64,000 bases of DNA. Source: Terriglobia bacterium (GTDB lineage Bacteria > Acidobacteriota > Terriglobia > Bryobacterales > Bryobacteraceae). Below the pieces are notes generated by a model. The model worked only from the letters and a program-made list of their open reading frames with translations, was not told the DNA's origin and made no database searches. This document shows, piece by piece, positions 8,940 through 17,524 of this stretch (positions are counted from its first letter, which is position 1; each line of letters opens with the position of its first letter). The stretch spans positions 62,001-126,000 of the forward strand of contig JAIQFS010000004.1 in NCBI GenBank assembly GCA_020073145.1, read 5' to 3'. The position numbers and the translations under genes were made by a program.

Positions 8940-9533
8940 ATGAAACGACGCCGCTTCATGCAGGCCCTGGTGGCGGCGCCCGCCACGCCCGCATTGGTCG
9001 CGCAACAGCAGCCTGCGGCGGCCGCATACCCGCCAGCCGCCCCTCCTGTTGACGACAGCGCGCCGCTCGCGGTCAGCATGGCCGACGCCGCCGCGGAACC
9101 GGTATTGCACTTTTTTACGACCTCGCAATTCGCGGCGCTCCGAAAACTGAGCGATCTGCTCATGCCCGCAGCCAATGCTGTTCCCGGCGCGCTCGAGGCC
9201 CACGCCGCCGAGTTTCTGGATTTCCTGATTGGCGATTCTCCCGGAGAGCGGCAGCAGATCTATCGCGGTGGGCTCGACGCGCTCAATGCGCAGGCGAAGA
9301 AGCGCTTTGGAAAATCCTTCGCGGAAACCGAACCGGCCCAGGCCGAAGAACTTCTGGCGCCGCTGCGGGATCCGTGGACTTACGATCCGCCGGCCGATCC
9401 GCTGGCCCGCCTACTGTGGACCGCGAAGGAGGACGTCCGAACGGCCACCCAGAATTCGCGCGAGTGGAGCCTGGCCGCCGCGGCCAACGGACGCCGCTCG
9501 GGTTCCGGCCTCTATTGGCTTCCCATCGATTAG
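8940..9533 (+). CDS. Gluconate 2-dehydrogenase subunit 3 family protein
   Basis: The 197-residue product opens with a twin-arginine-like signal ([21 protein letters not shown]). After an Ala/Pro-rich linker comes the family core [20 protein letters not shown], with [16 protein letters not shown] after it. Subunit 3 proteins are small Tat-exported partners of FAD-dependent GMC dehydrogenases; the signal is thought to carry the folded complex across the membrane. The gene lies eight bases before a GMC oxidoreductase gene, which strongly supports this pairing. The electron-accepting cytochrome c subunit typical of such complexes is not next to them. Confidence 0.85.
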   Translation: MKRRRFMQALVAAPATPALVAQQQPAAAAYPPAAPPVDDSAPLAVSMADAAAEPVLHFFTTSQFAALRKLSDLLMPAANAVPGALEAHAAEFLDFLIGDSPGERQQIYRGGLDALNAQAKKRFGKSFAETEPAQAEELLAPLRDPWTYDPPADPLARLLWTAKEDVRTATQNSREWSLAAAANGRRSGSGLYWLPID

Positions 9534-9540
9534 GCGACCC

Positions 9541-11112
9541 ATGCCCGTCCCCGATCACGACGTGCTCATCATCGGCTCCGGGGCTTCAGGCGGTATGGCC
9601 GCCTATACACTCACGCGCAAGGGCATCAAGTGCCTCATGCTCGATGCCGGACCGCCCCTCGATTTCACCCGCGTCCGTGTCGCCAAGCCGGTCTACGAAC
9701 TGCCGTACCGCGGCTTCGGCCAGCCGGGGCGGCTCCCGCATGTGTTGCAAGCCAACGAATTCAACGCCAACCAATGGGCCGACGAGACTCAGAATCCGTA
9801 CACGTACGATCCCAAGAACCCTTTCAATTGGGTGCGGGTCCGGCTGGTGGGTGGCAAGACACTGTTCTGGTCCCGCATGTCGTTCCGCTTGAGCGATTAC
9901 GAATTCAAGGCCAAAGACCACGACGGCTTCGGCGACAATTGGCCGATCCGCAACGCGGATCTGGCGCCCTACTACGACCAAGTGGAGCCGATTTTCCGCG
10001 TGGCCGGGCGGAAGGAAGGGCTACCCCAGCTTCCCGACGGCGTCTTCATTGAAGACAATTCACCCGATTCGGAAGCCGCCAAACGCTTCATCGCGGCAGC
10101 CAAACAGCGCAACATCCCGGTCACCAAGATGCGTCGGTCGATGGGCCGCGGCCCGCTCGCCAGTTCCCTGAACCTGCTGTTGCCCGATGCCTTGGCCACT
10201 GGCAATCTGACCATCGTCCCCAACGCCGTGGTGCGCGAGGTCACGGTGGACAAGAACACCGGCCTGGTCAACGGAGCGAACTTCGTCGACCGCCACTCGC
10301 GCCGCGAGATGCACGCGCAGGCGCGCGTGGTGGTGGTGGGGGCCTCCTGCCTGGAAAGCACGCGGCTGCTGCTCAACTCGGGCATCGCCAACTCCAGCGG
10401 CGTGCTCGGCCACTATCTGCACGACCAGTTCTACATCACGCAAGGAGTGCAGGCCGTGGTGCCCGAGGCGCGCGACGGCAAGGCCCAGCGCGGCTCCATC
10501 GGGGGCGGCGGGTACGTTCCGCGCTTCCGCAACCTGGCCACGAAAGAAAAGAATTTTCTGCGCGGCTACGCCTACGACTTCAGTTTCGGCGGCACTCCCG
10601 ACGCCAGGTTTTTTCCGCTCTACGGCGAGGCGCTCGACAGAGCCGTCGAGAGCTGCCGCGGCGCCGGATTCTCGGCCACCATCATGGGCGAGGTATTGCC
10701 GCGTTTCGAGAATCGCGTGAGCATCGACAAGAAAGTCGCCGACGCCTGGGGCATCCCCGCGCTGCACTTTCAAATGCGCTACAGCGACAACGAATTCCAT
10801 ATGGCCAAAGACGCCATGACCACTCTGGCCGAGCTGTGCCAGAGCGCCGGCTTCGAGGTTTTGTCCAAACACGACCGGATGTTCCCGCCGGGCTACAGCA
10901 TTCACGAGCTGGGCACCTGCCGCATGGGCGACAATCCCAAGACCAGCGTGCTCAACCAATGGAACCAGAGCCACGACATCAAGAACCTGTTCGTGGTGGA
11001 TGGCAGCAGCTTCGTCACCGGCGGCTCGCAGAACCCCACCATGACCATCCTGGCGCTCTCCATGCGGGCCTCGGACTACCTGGCGGAACAGATGCGCAAG
11101 GGCGAAGTCTAG
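9541..11112 (+). CDS. GMC-family FAD-dependent oxidoreductase
   Basis: The 523-residue protein has the N-terminal FAD-binding motif [17 protein letters not shown] (residues 8-24). The C-terminal GMC segment reads [14 protein letters not shown], followed by [29 protein letters not shown] supplies the catalytic His, and the Asn of SQNPT is the usual second catalytic residue. It has no signal peptide of its own, which fits export together with the Tat-tagged subunit encoded just upstream. It should oxidise an alcohol or sugar and pass electrons to the respiratory chain; the substrate cannot be read from sequence. The ATG at 9541 was chosen because the FAD motif follows at the expected distance. 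Confidence 0.9.
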   Translation: MPVPDHDVLIIGSGASGGMAAYTLTRKGIKCLMLDAGPPLDFTRVRVAKPVYELPYRGFGQPGRLPHVLQANEFNANQWADETQNPYTYDPKNPFNWVRVRLVGGKTLFWSRMSFRLSDYEFKAKDHDGFGDNWPIRNADLAPYYDQVEPIFRVAGRKEGLPQLPDGVFIEDNSPDSEAAKRFIAAAKQRNIPVTKMRRSMGRGPLASSLNLLLPDALATGNLTIVPNAVVREVTVDKNTGLVNGANFVDRHSRREMHAQARVVVVGASCLESTRLLLNSGIANSSGVLGHYLHDQFYITQGVQAVVPEARDGKAQRGSIGGGGYVPRFRNLATKEKNFLRGYAYDFSFGGTPDARFFPLYGEALDRAVESCRGAGFSATIMGEVLPRFENRVSIDKKVADAWGIPALHFQMRYSDNEFHMAKDAMTTLAELCQSAGFEVLSKHDRMFPPGYSIHELGTCRMGDNPKTSVLNQWNQSHDIKNLFVVDGSSFVTGGSQNPTMTILALSMRASDYLAEQMRKGEV

Positions 11113-11160
11113 AGGACTCCGGAGCAGACCATCGCGGTTCGTGTGCCGCTTGGCGCCGGG

Positions 11161-13584
11161 CTACCGTCCGCCGGAATCCCCGTACATCGCGCTCAGAAGC
11201 GATCGCATGCGTTCCGGCGAACCGCTTATCAAACTCACCGGCGGCCGGCGGTAGTGCAGAATCTGGTCGTAGAGGTAATTGGCCATTTGCGAGTTGATCC
11301 CCCATCCCCCCAAATACTGCAGGCGGAGATTGCGGTCCTGGTTGATCTGCGCGCCTCGGATCCAAGGATCCAGATCCGGCTTCTGGCCGGCATAGGTGGA
11401 GAGCAACTCCGTGGCGGAGCCCGTGCCCACTTCCCGCAGCGATTCGGCCACGGGCGCGTAATCCGGACGCCCGAGCCGCTGCTCCACTTCATCCAGGTTG
11501 ATTCGGAGCGGCTCGGCCTGCCCCATGAAAACCATGTCGTAGCCCGCGCCGTCCCGTGTGTTGCCCCAGACCGTGCCGTTTGGGAACACCAGGAAAAACG
11601 TCGCCAGCTCGCTCTTGATGGTCGCCTCATCGGTCTCGTAGAGGGGCACGTACAGGCTGAACATGCCGCCGGGATTCAGGTGCTGCTTCACCGCCTCGAA
11701 GTATTCCTGCGAATAGATGGCGGCGGTGCCCTTGACGAACACGTCCAGCGGATCGGAGGCGATGATGTCGAACTTTTCGGTGGTGGTCAGGATAAAGTGG
11801 CGCGCGTCGTCATAGACCATGCGGGTGCGCGGGTTGTGGAGGACGTTGTAATCCTGCTGGGAAAAGTAGCGGGTCGACGTGGGCGGAATCACCGGCTCGA
11901 TTTCGCACACCGTGATTTTCTGAATGGTGGGGTACCGCGTAAACGTGCCGGCCGAGACTCCTGCGCCAAATCCGATGCCCAGCACCGACTGCGGATGCGG
12001 GTGCAGGAGAGCGGGCAGATGGCCGACCATCCGCTGCAGCTTCATGTCATAAGGTTCGGTGGTGGCTTCCACGTGACCGTTGACGTCGACTTCGGTGGCT
12101 CCGTCGGGCCACATGGTGATGGCGACCGAAGAGTTGCGTCCTTCTTCGGTGTAGACGACCTGTCCGGCGGCCGTGGCGGCGCGCCGACCATAGGCGATGA
12201 CCTTGCCGGGAATCGCATCCACCGCGAAGACGAGCAGGCAGGCGCCGACCACGGAGACCGCGAGGCCGGCGGCCCGCGACGCGCGCTGCCGCGCCTGCGC
12301 GACCAGCACAAACAAAGCGCTCAACGCCGAAACCACCAGTAAGAGGCGGGTCGATTGCTGGGTGCCGATCCAGGGCACCAACACGAGGCTGACGCTGAGA
12401 GCGCCGGCGATGGCGCCCAGCGTGTTGGCCGCGTAGATGCCTCCGACCACGCGCCCCGAATCGGCGTGAGGCCCGGCGGTGGCGGCCGCCGCGCAAGCCA
12501 GGGGGAAACTGGCGCCCCACAACAGGGTGGGCGGCAGGATGGCGAACAGGCAGCGCACCAGATCGATGCGGAAGGTTTGCCACGGCATCCCGCTGGTCAG
12601 CGTGTCGCTGGGCAGAAAGGGCAGCCAGTTGGCGATCATGTAGGCTGTCCACGCAATCGCCACCGCGAGGAGAATCTGGCACCAGCCGAGCGCTTGCCGC
12701 GCGGCGATCGGCCCCGGCTTCACGCGCACCAGCCACGAAGCGCCGCCGCTGCCGAGCGCCAGGCCGATCAGGAACACGGCCAGGATGATGGAGAAGACGT
12801 ACACGGTCGAACCCAGCATCATGCCCAGCAGCCGTGTCCAGATGACTTCGGCGCCCAGCGCGCAAGCGCCGGACAGGCCGATCGTGATGTAGACCGGCCA
12901 CGGCCCGCGAGCCCTGTCTTCGATGCGGACATCCGGCATGGGCGCGCGCGAGGCCAACGCGAAGCTGGCCAACGCTACCAAGACATTAATCGCCGCCGCA
13001 ACATACGTGGCCACGTAGGTGTCGTAAATCCGCAGCAGGTAGAAGCCCGCCGCCAGGCAACCGGCCACCGCGCCCACCGTGTTCCCGCCATAGAGCAGCG
13101 CCCACCACGAAACCCCGCGCGGCGTGGATTCGATCCAGCGCACGATGGCCGGCAGGGACGCTCCCATCAGGATGGTGGGGGGCAGCAGGCAGACGGCGGC
13201 GATCAACCCGCGCAACAACATGCCGGGCAGGCCCGAGGTGGCGCCGGCGAAATAGACGCGATCGATGGCCGGAATTTCAAACAAGGCCAGCAGACCGAAC
13301 AGCGCGATGCCGGCTTCCAGAACCGCGTAGACCCGCAGCGGATGTTTGCGCGCGAGGGCCAGCCGCGGCAGGCCGATGCTGCCGATGCAGAGGCCGCCCA
13401 TGTAGGTGGCTAGCAGAACCCCCATGGACACGGTGGTGGAGCCGATCGCCAGTTGCAGCAGTTGGAACCAGACGATTTCGTAAATCAGCGCGGAACAACC
13501 GCTGCCCGCGAACAGGATTAGCAGCAGCAAGGGGATACGGGAGCCCGCGGCGCGCGCGGGTGGGGAGATGGATTGGCTAGCCAT
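11161..13584 (-). CDS. Membrane-fused spermidine synthase-like protein
   Basis: The 807-residue product joins a large integral membrane region (about residues 15-480, with many hydrophobic helices such as PLLLLILFAGSGCSALIYEI and YGGNTVGAVAGCLAAGFYLL) to a C-terminal spermidine-synthase fold. The latter has the nucleotide-binding motif VLGIGFGAGVSAG and CEIEPVI. The acidic segment FDIIASDPLD is followed by AIYSQEYFEAVKQHLNPGG. Such fusions are widespread in Acidobacteriota and related phyla and their reaction is not settled; true polyamine synthesis is uncertain. The internal repeat of the membrane half looks MFS-like. A TCTAAT hexamer lies four bases before the ATG, hinting at a leaderless start. 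Confidence 0.85.
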   Translation of the reverse strand: MASQSISPPARAAGSRIPLLLLILFAGSGCSALIYEIVWFQLLQLAIGSTTVSMGVLLATYMGGLCIGSIGLPRLALARKHPLRVYAVLEAGIALFGLLALFEIPAIDRVYFAGATSGLPGMLLRGLIAAVCLLPPTILMGASLPAIVRWIESTPRGVSWWALLYGGNTVGAVAGCLAAGFYLLRIYDTYVATYVAAAINVLVALASFALASRAPMPDVRIEDRARGPWPVYITIGLSGACALGAEVIWTRLLGMMLGSTVYVFSIILAVFLIGLALGSGGASWLVRVKPGPIAARQALGWCQILLAVAIAWTAYMIANWLPFLPSDTLTSGMPWQTFRIDLVRCLFAILPPTLLWGASFPLACAAAATAGPHADSGRVVGGIYAANTLGAIAGALSVSLVLVPWIGTQQSTRLLLVVSALSALFVLVAQARQRASRAAGLAVSVVGACLLVFAVDAIPGKVIAYGRRAATAAGQVVYTEEGRNSSVAITMWPDGATEVDVNGHVEATTEPYDMKLQRMVGHLPALLHPHPQSVLGIGFGAGVSAGTFTRYPTIQKITVCEIEPVIPPTSTRYFSQQDYNVLHNPRTRMVYDDARHFILTTTEKFDIIASDPLDVFVKGTAAIYSQEYFEAVKQHLNPGGMFSLYVPLYETDEATIKSELATFFLVFPNGTVWGNTRDGAGYDMVFMGQAEPLRINLDEVEQRLGRPDYAPVAESLREVGTGSATELLSTYAGQKPDLDPWIRGAQINQDRNLRLQYLGGWGINSQMANYLYDQILHYRRPPVSLISGSPERMRSLLSAMYGDSGGR

Positions 13585-13671
13585 TAGGATTAGAGACGGT
13601 TTGAACGGGGTCCGTGTTACGTGTCGATCTTACACTACTTCCGCAGAAGCCATCGCGGCCGCGCGGCGGTG

Positions 13672-13677
13672 TATACT
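13672..13677 (+). promoter_or_regulatory. Putative -10 element (TATACT)
   Basis: TATACT lies 22 bases before the ATG at 13700. An AGCGGAG stretch between them could serve as a ribosome site, so this would be a short-leader rather than leaderless promoter. Confidence 0.35.
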
Positions 13678-13699
13678 GGGCGCGGAAGCGGAGTCACCC

Positions 13700-14590
13700 A
13701 TGCAGAGCAGTCTTCGCAAGACCCTGACCGGCGCCATCCTGATCGCCGGCGTCTCCGTGCCGCTGTTGCTCGCGGTAGAAGCCTCGCGGGAGCCCGCCTG
13801 CACGCGCGGGTGCCTGCTGGAGGCCACCAACGACTATCTGGAAGCCATGCTGGCCCACAAGCCCTCGGCGCTGCGCGTGGCATCGGACCTCAAGGCCACC
13901 GAGAATGGCAAGCCGCTGCGGTTGGGCGATGGTCTCTGGAAGACGGCCAAAGGCATCCCGTACCGCCAATCGTTCGCCGATCCGGCCACCGGACAGGCGG
14001 GCTTTTTCGGCGTGGTGACAGAAGACAGCGGAGACCGCGCCCTTTTCGTGCTGCGCCTGAAGGTGAGCCGCCAGCGGATTGCCGAAGTGGAAACCCTGGT
14101 GGCGCGGAACGGCGCAACCAATCCACTCAGCCTCGAACCCTTGACGGCTCCCAACCTGCTGTTCGAGGAGACCGTGCCGGATGCGGACCGGGTACCGAGC
14201 GAAACCCTCCTGTCGATCGCGAACAGCTATTTCGAGGGTCTCGAAGCCCACCGGGAGGCGCTGATTCCGTTTCACCCCGACTGCAACCGCTGGGAGAACG
14301 GCGTCCAGGTAACCAACACGGGAACGCGCCCGATGAGTTGCCCAGCCGGCATTCCGGCGGCCGGCTCCATTAGCAAAGTGCGCGGCCGGCGTTTCCCCAT
14401 TGCCGATGAGGCCCGCGGCCTGGTGCTGGGCATTGCCGAACTCGATATCCCCGCGGCCGCATCCGCTTCGGGAAACGGCCCGCATTCCGTCCTGCTCTAC
14501 CAACTCTTCAAGGTAGAGAGCGGTCGCATCAAGGGCATGGAGGCGTTTCGCTTGAATGTGCCGCTGGGGGCATCCAATGGCTGGGAGTAG
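13700..14590 (+). CDS. Secreted DUF8021-like protein
   Basis: I start it at 13700, where the product opens with a signal peptide (SSLRKTLTGAILIAGVSVPL and on to EASREPA); the upstream part of the open frame is not protein-like. The 296-residue mature protein has two similar halves. Each begins with a helix ending in a YxEAMxAHKP or YFEGLEAHREAL motif, followed by the beta-rich KPLRLGDGLWKTAKG or FEVxxG-type segment. This resembles the DUF8021 or SnoaL/NTF2-like fold; I recall the family only loosely. It is followed by a DUF4136 gene four bases later. Confidence 0.5.
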   Translation: MQSSLRKTLTGAILIAGVSVPLLLAVEASREPACTRGCLLEATNDYLEAMLAHKPSALRVASDLKATENGKPLRLGDGLWKTAKGIPYRQSFADPATGQAGFFGVVTEDSGDRALFVLRLKVSRQRIAEVETLVARNGATNPLSLEPLTAPNLLFEETVPDADRVPSETLLSIANSYFEGLEAHREALIPFHPDCNRWENGVQVTNTGTRPMSCPAGIPAAGSISKVRGRRFPIADEARGLVLGIAELDIPAAASASGNGPHSVLLYQLFKVESGRIKGMEAFRLNVPLGASNGWE

Positions 14591-14594
14591 TCCG

Positions 14595-15104
14595 ATGACA
14601 CTTCGCTTCTGCTCTCTCGCGCTCGCGCTCTTCCCCGCGATTGGGGCGGCTCAGAAGATCACCGTGGAGTTCGACCAGTCCGCGGACTTCTCGCAATACA
14701 AGACGTTCCTCATCCGCGAGGGTCGGCTGAACAGCAAGAACCCCGCGCTGAACAGCGAACTGGTTCGCAAGAAAATCGACGCGGAGATCCGGCGGCGTCT
14801 GACGGAAAAAGGTCTGACCGAGGCCGAAGCGCGGCCCGATCTCAACGTACGCTATACCCTGGGTTCGGTGCGCCGGCGTGAAGTGGAAGCCTATCCGGCC
14901 GGATGGCGCGGACTGCGCACGCGCCGGATCGTCGTGCCCTATACCGAAGGCACCCTGGTGCTCGATTTCCGCGATCCCAAGAAACAGGCGCTGGTATGGC
15001 GCTCCATCGCCGCCGAAGAAAACTCAGACCCCACGAAGCTCGAAGGCAAGCTGGACGACATGGTCCGCAAGTCGGTCGAAAAATATCCGCCGAAGCAGAA
15101 GTAG
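14595..15104 (+). CDS. DUF4136 domain lipoprotein-like secreted protein
   Basis: The ATG at 14595 sits seven bases after a GGGAG site that lies over the end of the upstream gene. The 169-residue product has a signal peptide ending in IGAAQ. It then has the DUF4136 signature FDQSADFSQYKTFLI, with the helix IDAEIRRRLTEKGLTEAEARPDL and a beta strand YTEGTLVLDFRDPKKQALVWR. DUF4136 proteins are exported and of unknown function. It is probably co-transcribed with the DUF8021-like gene. Confidence 0.8.
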   Translation: MTLRFCSLALALFPAIGAAQKITVEFDQSADFSQYKTFLIREGRLNSKNPALNSELVRKKIDAEIRRRLTEKGLTEAEARPDLNVRYTLGSVRRREVEAYPAGWRGLRTRRIVVPYTEGTLVLDFRDPKKQALVWRSIAAEENSDPTKLEGKLDDMVRKSVEKYPPKQK

Positions 15105-15132
15105 GTTGGCGAAAGGCGAACGCCGATCGTCC

Positions 15133-16710
15133 TCAATCCACCCCAAACGCCATCAGCGCGCGGCCGGCGGTCAGCACCACGTATTGTTTGCCTTCGAACT
15201 CGTAGCTGACCGCATTTCCGAGCGCGGGCCCGCCGGCTTGGAACGTCCAAAGCGGTTTGCCGGTGGCTGCATCGAGCGCAAACAGGTTGCCTTCGTTGGT
15301 GCCGCCGAACACCAGGCCGCCCGCGGTCGAGAGTAGGCCGGCCCAGGGCGGCGAGTGCAGAGGGAACTCCCACTTGGCATCGCCGGTCACCGGGTCGAGC
15401 GCCTTGATCGCTCCCGAGGGCTCCACGCCGGCGAGTCCATGGATGCCACCCGCCGTGTAGTACGTGCCGGTTTGGTAATCGGTGGTGGCCCGGTAGTAAG
15501 TGGTGCCTTCCTCGCGCATGCCGACGTAGAACAATCCGGTTTCGGGGCTGTACGACGGGCTGAACCAGTTGGTGCCGCCGTGCACGCCGGGATACACCGG
15601 CGTGCCTTCGGGCTTGGGATCCATCCCGGGAACCAGGATGGGGCGGCCGCGGTTATCCAGGCCCTTGGCCCAAGTCACCTTGGCGTAGGGTTTGCCTGCC
15701 ACAAACTCACCGGTCTGGCGGTCGAGCACGTAGAAGAACCCATTCCGGTTGGCCACCATCAGGAGTTTGCGGGCGACTCCGCGGACGGTCGCATCGAACA
15801 ACACGGGCGTGTGCGTGGAATCCCAGTCGTGCGTGTCATGCGGCGTGAATTGAAAATGCCACTTGAGCTTACCGGAGGAAGCGTCGAGCGCTACCACGGA
15901 GTCGGCATAGAGGTCATCGCCTTGGCGCACGTCGCCGTCGTAATCGGGTCCGGGATTGCCGGTGCCCCAGTAGATCAGGTTCGATGCCGGGTCGTAGGAG
16001 CCGGTGACCCAAGTGGTGGCGGAGCCATTCTTCCACGAATCGCCGCGCCAGGTTTCATGGCCGGGCTCGCCTGGGCCGGGAACGGTCCAGAAGCGCCAGA
16101 GCCGCGCGCCGGTCTTGGCGTCGTAGGCATCCAGCAGGCCGCGAACGCCGTACTCTCCGCCGGCCACTCCCACGATGACCTTGTCCTGCAGCGCGAGCGG
16201 GGCCACCGTAATCGAATAGCCCGTCTTGTAATCCGCAACCGTGACGTCCCACCGGACGTGGCCGGTTTTAGCGTCGAGCGCCAGCAGGTGCGCGTCCAGT
16301 GTGCCCAGATACACGGTGTCGCCCAGAATCGCCAGCCCGCGGTTCACCTGGCCGCAACAAGCGCGGACATCGCTGGGCAGGGCGCGGCGGAAGATCCACA
16401 GCGGCCGGCCGGTTCGCAGATCCAGGGCCGCGGCGTTGCTCGGCGGCTCGGAGACGTACATCACGCCGTCGGCGACGATCGGCGTCGCCTCAAACTGGTT
16501 CAGATCGTTGGTCTGGTACATCCACGCCGGCTTGAGGCGCGCCACGTTGGTGCGGTCGATCTGCTTCAGCGGAGAGTAGCGGTGACCCGCGTAGCTGCCC
16601 GAGTACGTCAGCCAACTGCCGGGCTCGGAAGCCGAGGCGGCGATCCTCGCGTACGGGACCTGAGCCGCCAGCGAACCGGCGCATGCGCACAACATCAGTA
16701 TTGGTTTCAT
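15133..16710 (-). CDS. PQQ-dependent (quinoprotein) dehydrogenase
   Basis: The 525-residue protein has a signal peptide (residues 1-16) and the eight-bladed propeller pattern of PQQ dehydrogenases, with repeated tryptophan-docking motifs such as LDLRTGRPLWIFR, LDAKTGHVRWDVTVAD and YDAKTGARLWRFWT. The adjacent cysteines in DVRACCGQVNRG match the vicinal disulfide below PQQ in methanol and ethanol dehydrogenases. HDTHDWDS and ALDPVTGDAKWEFPLHSP are also typical. It should oxidise an alcohol in the periplasm. It overlaps the cytochrome c gene by four bases (ATGA), so that protein is the likely electron acceptor. Confidence 0.9.
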   Translation of the reverse strand: MKPILMLCACAGSLAAQVPYARIAASASEPGSWLTYSGSYAGHRYSPLKQIDRTNVARLKPAWMYQTNDLNQFEATPIVADGVMYVSEPPSNAAALDLRTGRPLWIFRRALPSDVRACCGQVNRGLAILGDTVYLGTLDAHLLALDAKTGHVRWDVTVADYKTGYSITVAPLALQDKVIVGVAGGEYGVRGLLDAYDAKTGARLWRFWTVPGPGEPGHETWRGDSWKNGSATTWVTGSYDPASNLIYWGTGNPGPDYDGDVRQGDDLYADSVVALDASSGKLKWHFQFTPHDTHDWDSTHTPVLFDATVRGVARKLLMVANRNGFFYVLDRQTGEFVAGKPYAKVTWAKGLDNRGRPILVPGMDPKPEGTPVYPGVHGGTNWFSPSYSPETGLFYVGMREEGTTYYRATTDYQTGTYYTAGGIHGLAGVEPSGAIKALDPVTGDAKWEFPLHSPPWAGLLSTAGGLVFGGTNEGNLFALDAATGKPLWTFQAGGPALGNAVSYEFEGKQYVVLTAGRALMAFGVD

Positions 16711-17486
16711 GACGGCCCCTGTAACGACGCCAAGTAAGCGACCAGATCCTGCAGTTCCGACTCCGAGAAGACGCTGCGGTAACTCGGCATCGGCGACTTG
16801 CCCCAGTCTTTGTGCAGCTCGCGGAGCTCGTCCTTGCGAAAGGAATAGAGACGATCGGAGGCGTCGCGGATCTGAATGGAAAACGTGTCTTCATCCACGC
16901 GCGCGCCGCTGACCTGCTTGCCGTCCGCGGTCACCGCCCGCACCCAGAGGAAATTATCGGGGGTGTAAATGAGTTTGCGGTAAGAGGCGAAGTTCTCCGG
17001 GACCTCGGCTTCGGGCTCCAGCAGGGCAGTCCGCAGGTAGGCCGGTCCGCGCCGGGTTCCGATGTCGGTCAACTCCGGCCCCAGACGTCCCCCGGCGCCG
17101 CCCACGGTATGGCAGCCCGCGCAGTTGCCTTTGGTCTGGAAGAGGCGCTTGCCATTGGCCGCGTCACCCGGCGCCCGCACGGCCTGGGTACGGCCGAGGC
17201 TGCGCACATAGGCCACCAGCGCGGCGTTCTCTTCGGCGGTCATGCGCGTGGCCGGCATTTGCGTGCCGGGAATGCCGGTGGTGATGATGGCCGAGAGCGC
17301 GGCGTCATCGGGCGCGCGCGGCAGGCGCCGGACGGCCAGGTCCGCGCCGCGGCCGCCTTCGCCCTTGGGGCCATGGCACGGCGCGCAATGCGTCCGGAAC
17401 AGGGCCTCGCCGGCGCCGGCGGCCCATAACGCCGGATGCACCAACAAAACCCACAGCGCGGCATTCCAGACATAGCCCTTTCGCAT
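16707..17486 (-). CDS. Di-haem cytochrome c, partner of the PQQ dehydrogenase
   Basis: The 259-residue product has a signal peptide (residues 1-23) and two CxxCH sites: CAPCH in the first cytochrome domain (residues about 30-110) and CAGCH in the second. The second domain carries the C-terminal extension LGPELTDIGTRRGPAYLRTALLEP and NFLWVRAVTADGKQVSGARV. That extension resembles the planctomycete/verrucomicrobial haem-binding domain described as TIGR02603. It is upstream of and overlaps the quinoprotein gene, which supports an electron-transfer role. The start has TAATAT exactly at -12 to -7 and no ribosome site, so the transcript may be leaderless. Confidence 0.88.
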   Translation of the reverse strand: MRKGYVWNAALWVLLVHPALWAAGAGEALFRTHCAPCHGPKGEGGRGADLAVRRLPRAPDDAALSAIITTGIPGTQMPATRMTAEENAALVAYVRSLGRTQAVRAPGDAANGKRLFQTKGNCAGCHTVGGAGGRLGPELTDIGTRRGPAYLRTALLEPEAEVPENFASYRKLIYTPDNFLWVRAVTADGKQVSGARVDEDTFSIQIRDASDRLYSFRKDELRELHKDWGKSPMPSYRSVFSESELQDLVAYLASLQGPS

Positions 17487-17524
17487 CGTTCGATATTAGA
17501 TCACAACTTTGTTATGCTGGCCCG
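17487..17524. promoter_or_regulatory. 38-bp divergent promoter region, both genes likely leaderless
   Basis: The gap between the cytochrome c gene and the MFS gene is only 38 bp. Plus strand: TATGCT at 17513-17518, ending six bases before the ATG, with TCGATA 17 bp upstream as a possible -35. Minus strand: TAATAT at 17498-17493, also ending six bases before its ATG. Neither start has a Shine-Dalgarno sequence. The two promoters overlap, so transcription may be mutually exclusive. Confidence 0.45.

Noticed and set aside
8228-9175. 315-codon long form of the small membrane protein
   Set aside because: The extra N-terminus is antisense to the gluconate dehydrogenase subunit gene and is not protein-like.
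12355-13413. 352-codon plus-strand frame opposite the spermidine-synthase fusion
   Set aside because: Typical GC-rich shadow frame with Arg/Gln/Gly-rich, non-protein-like sequence and no ribosome site.
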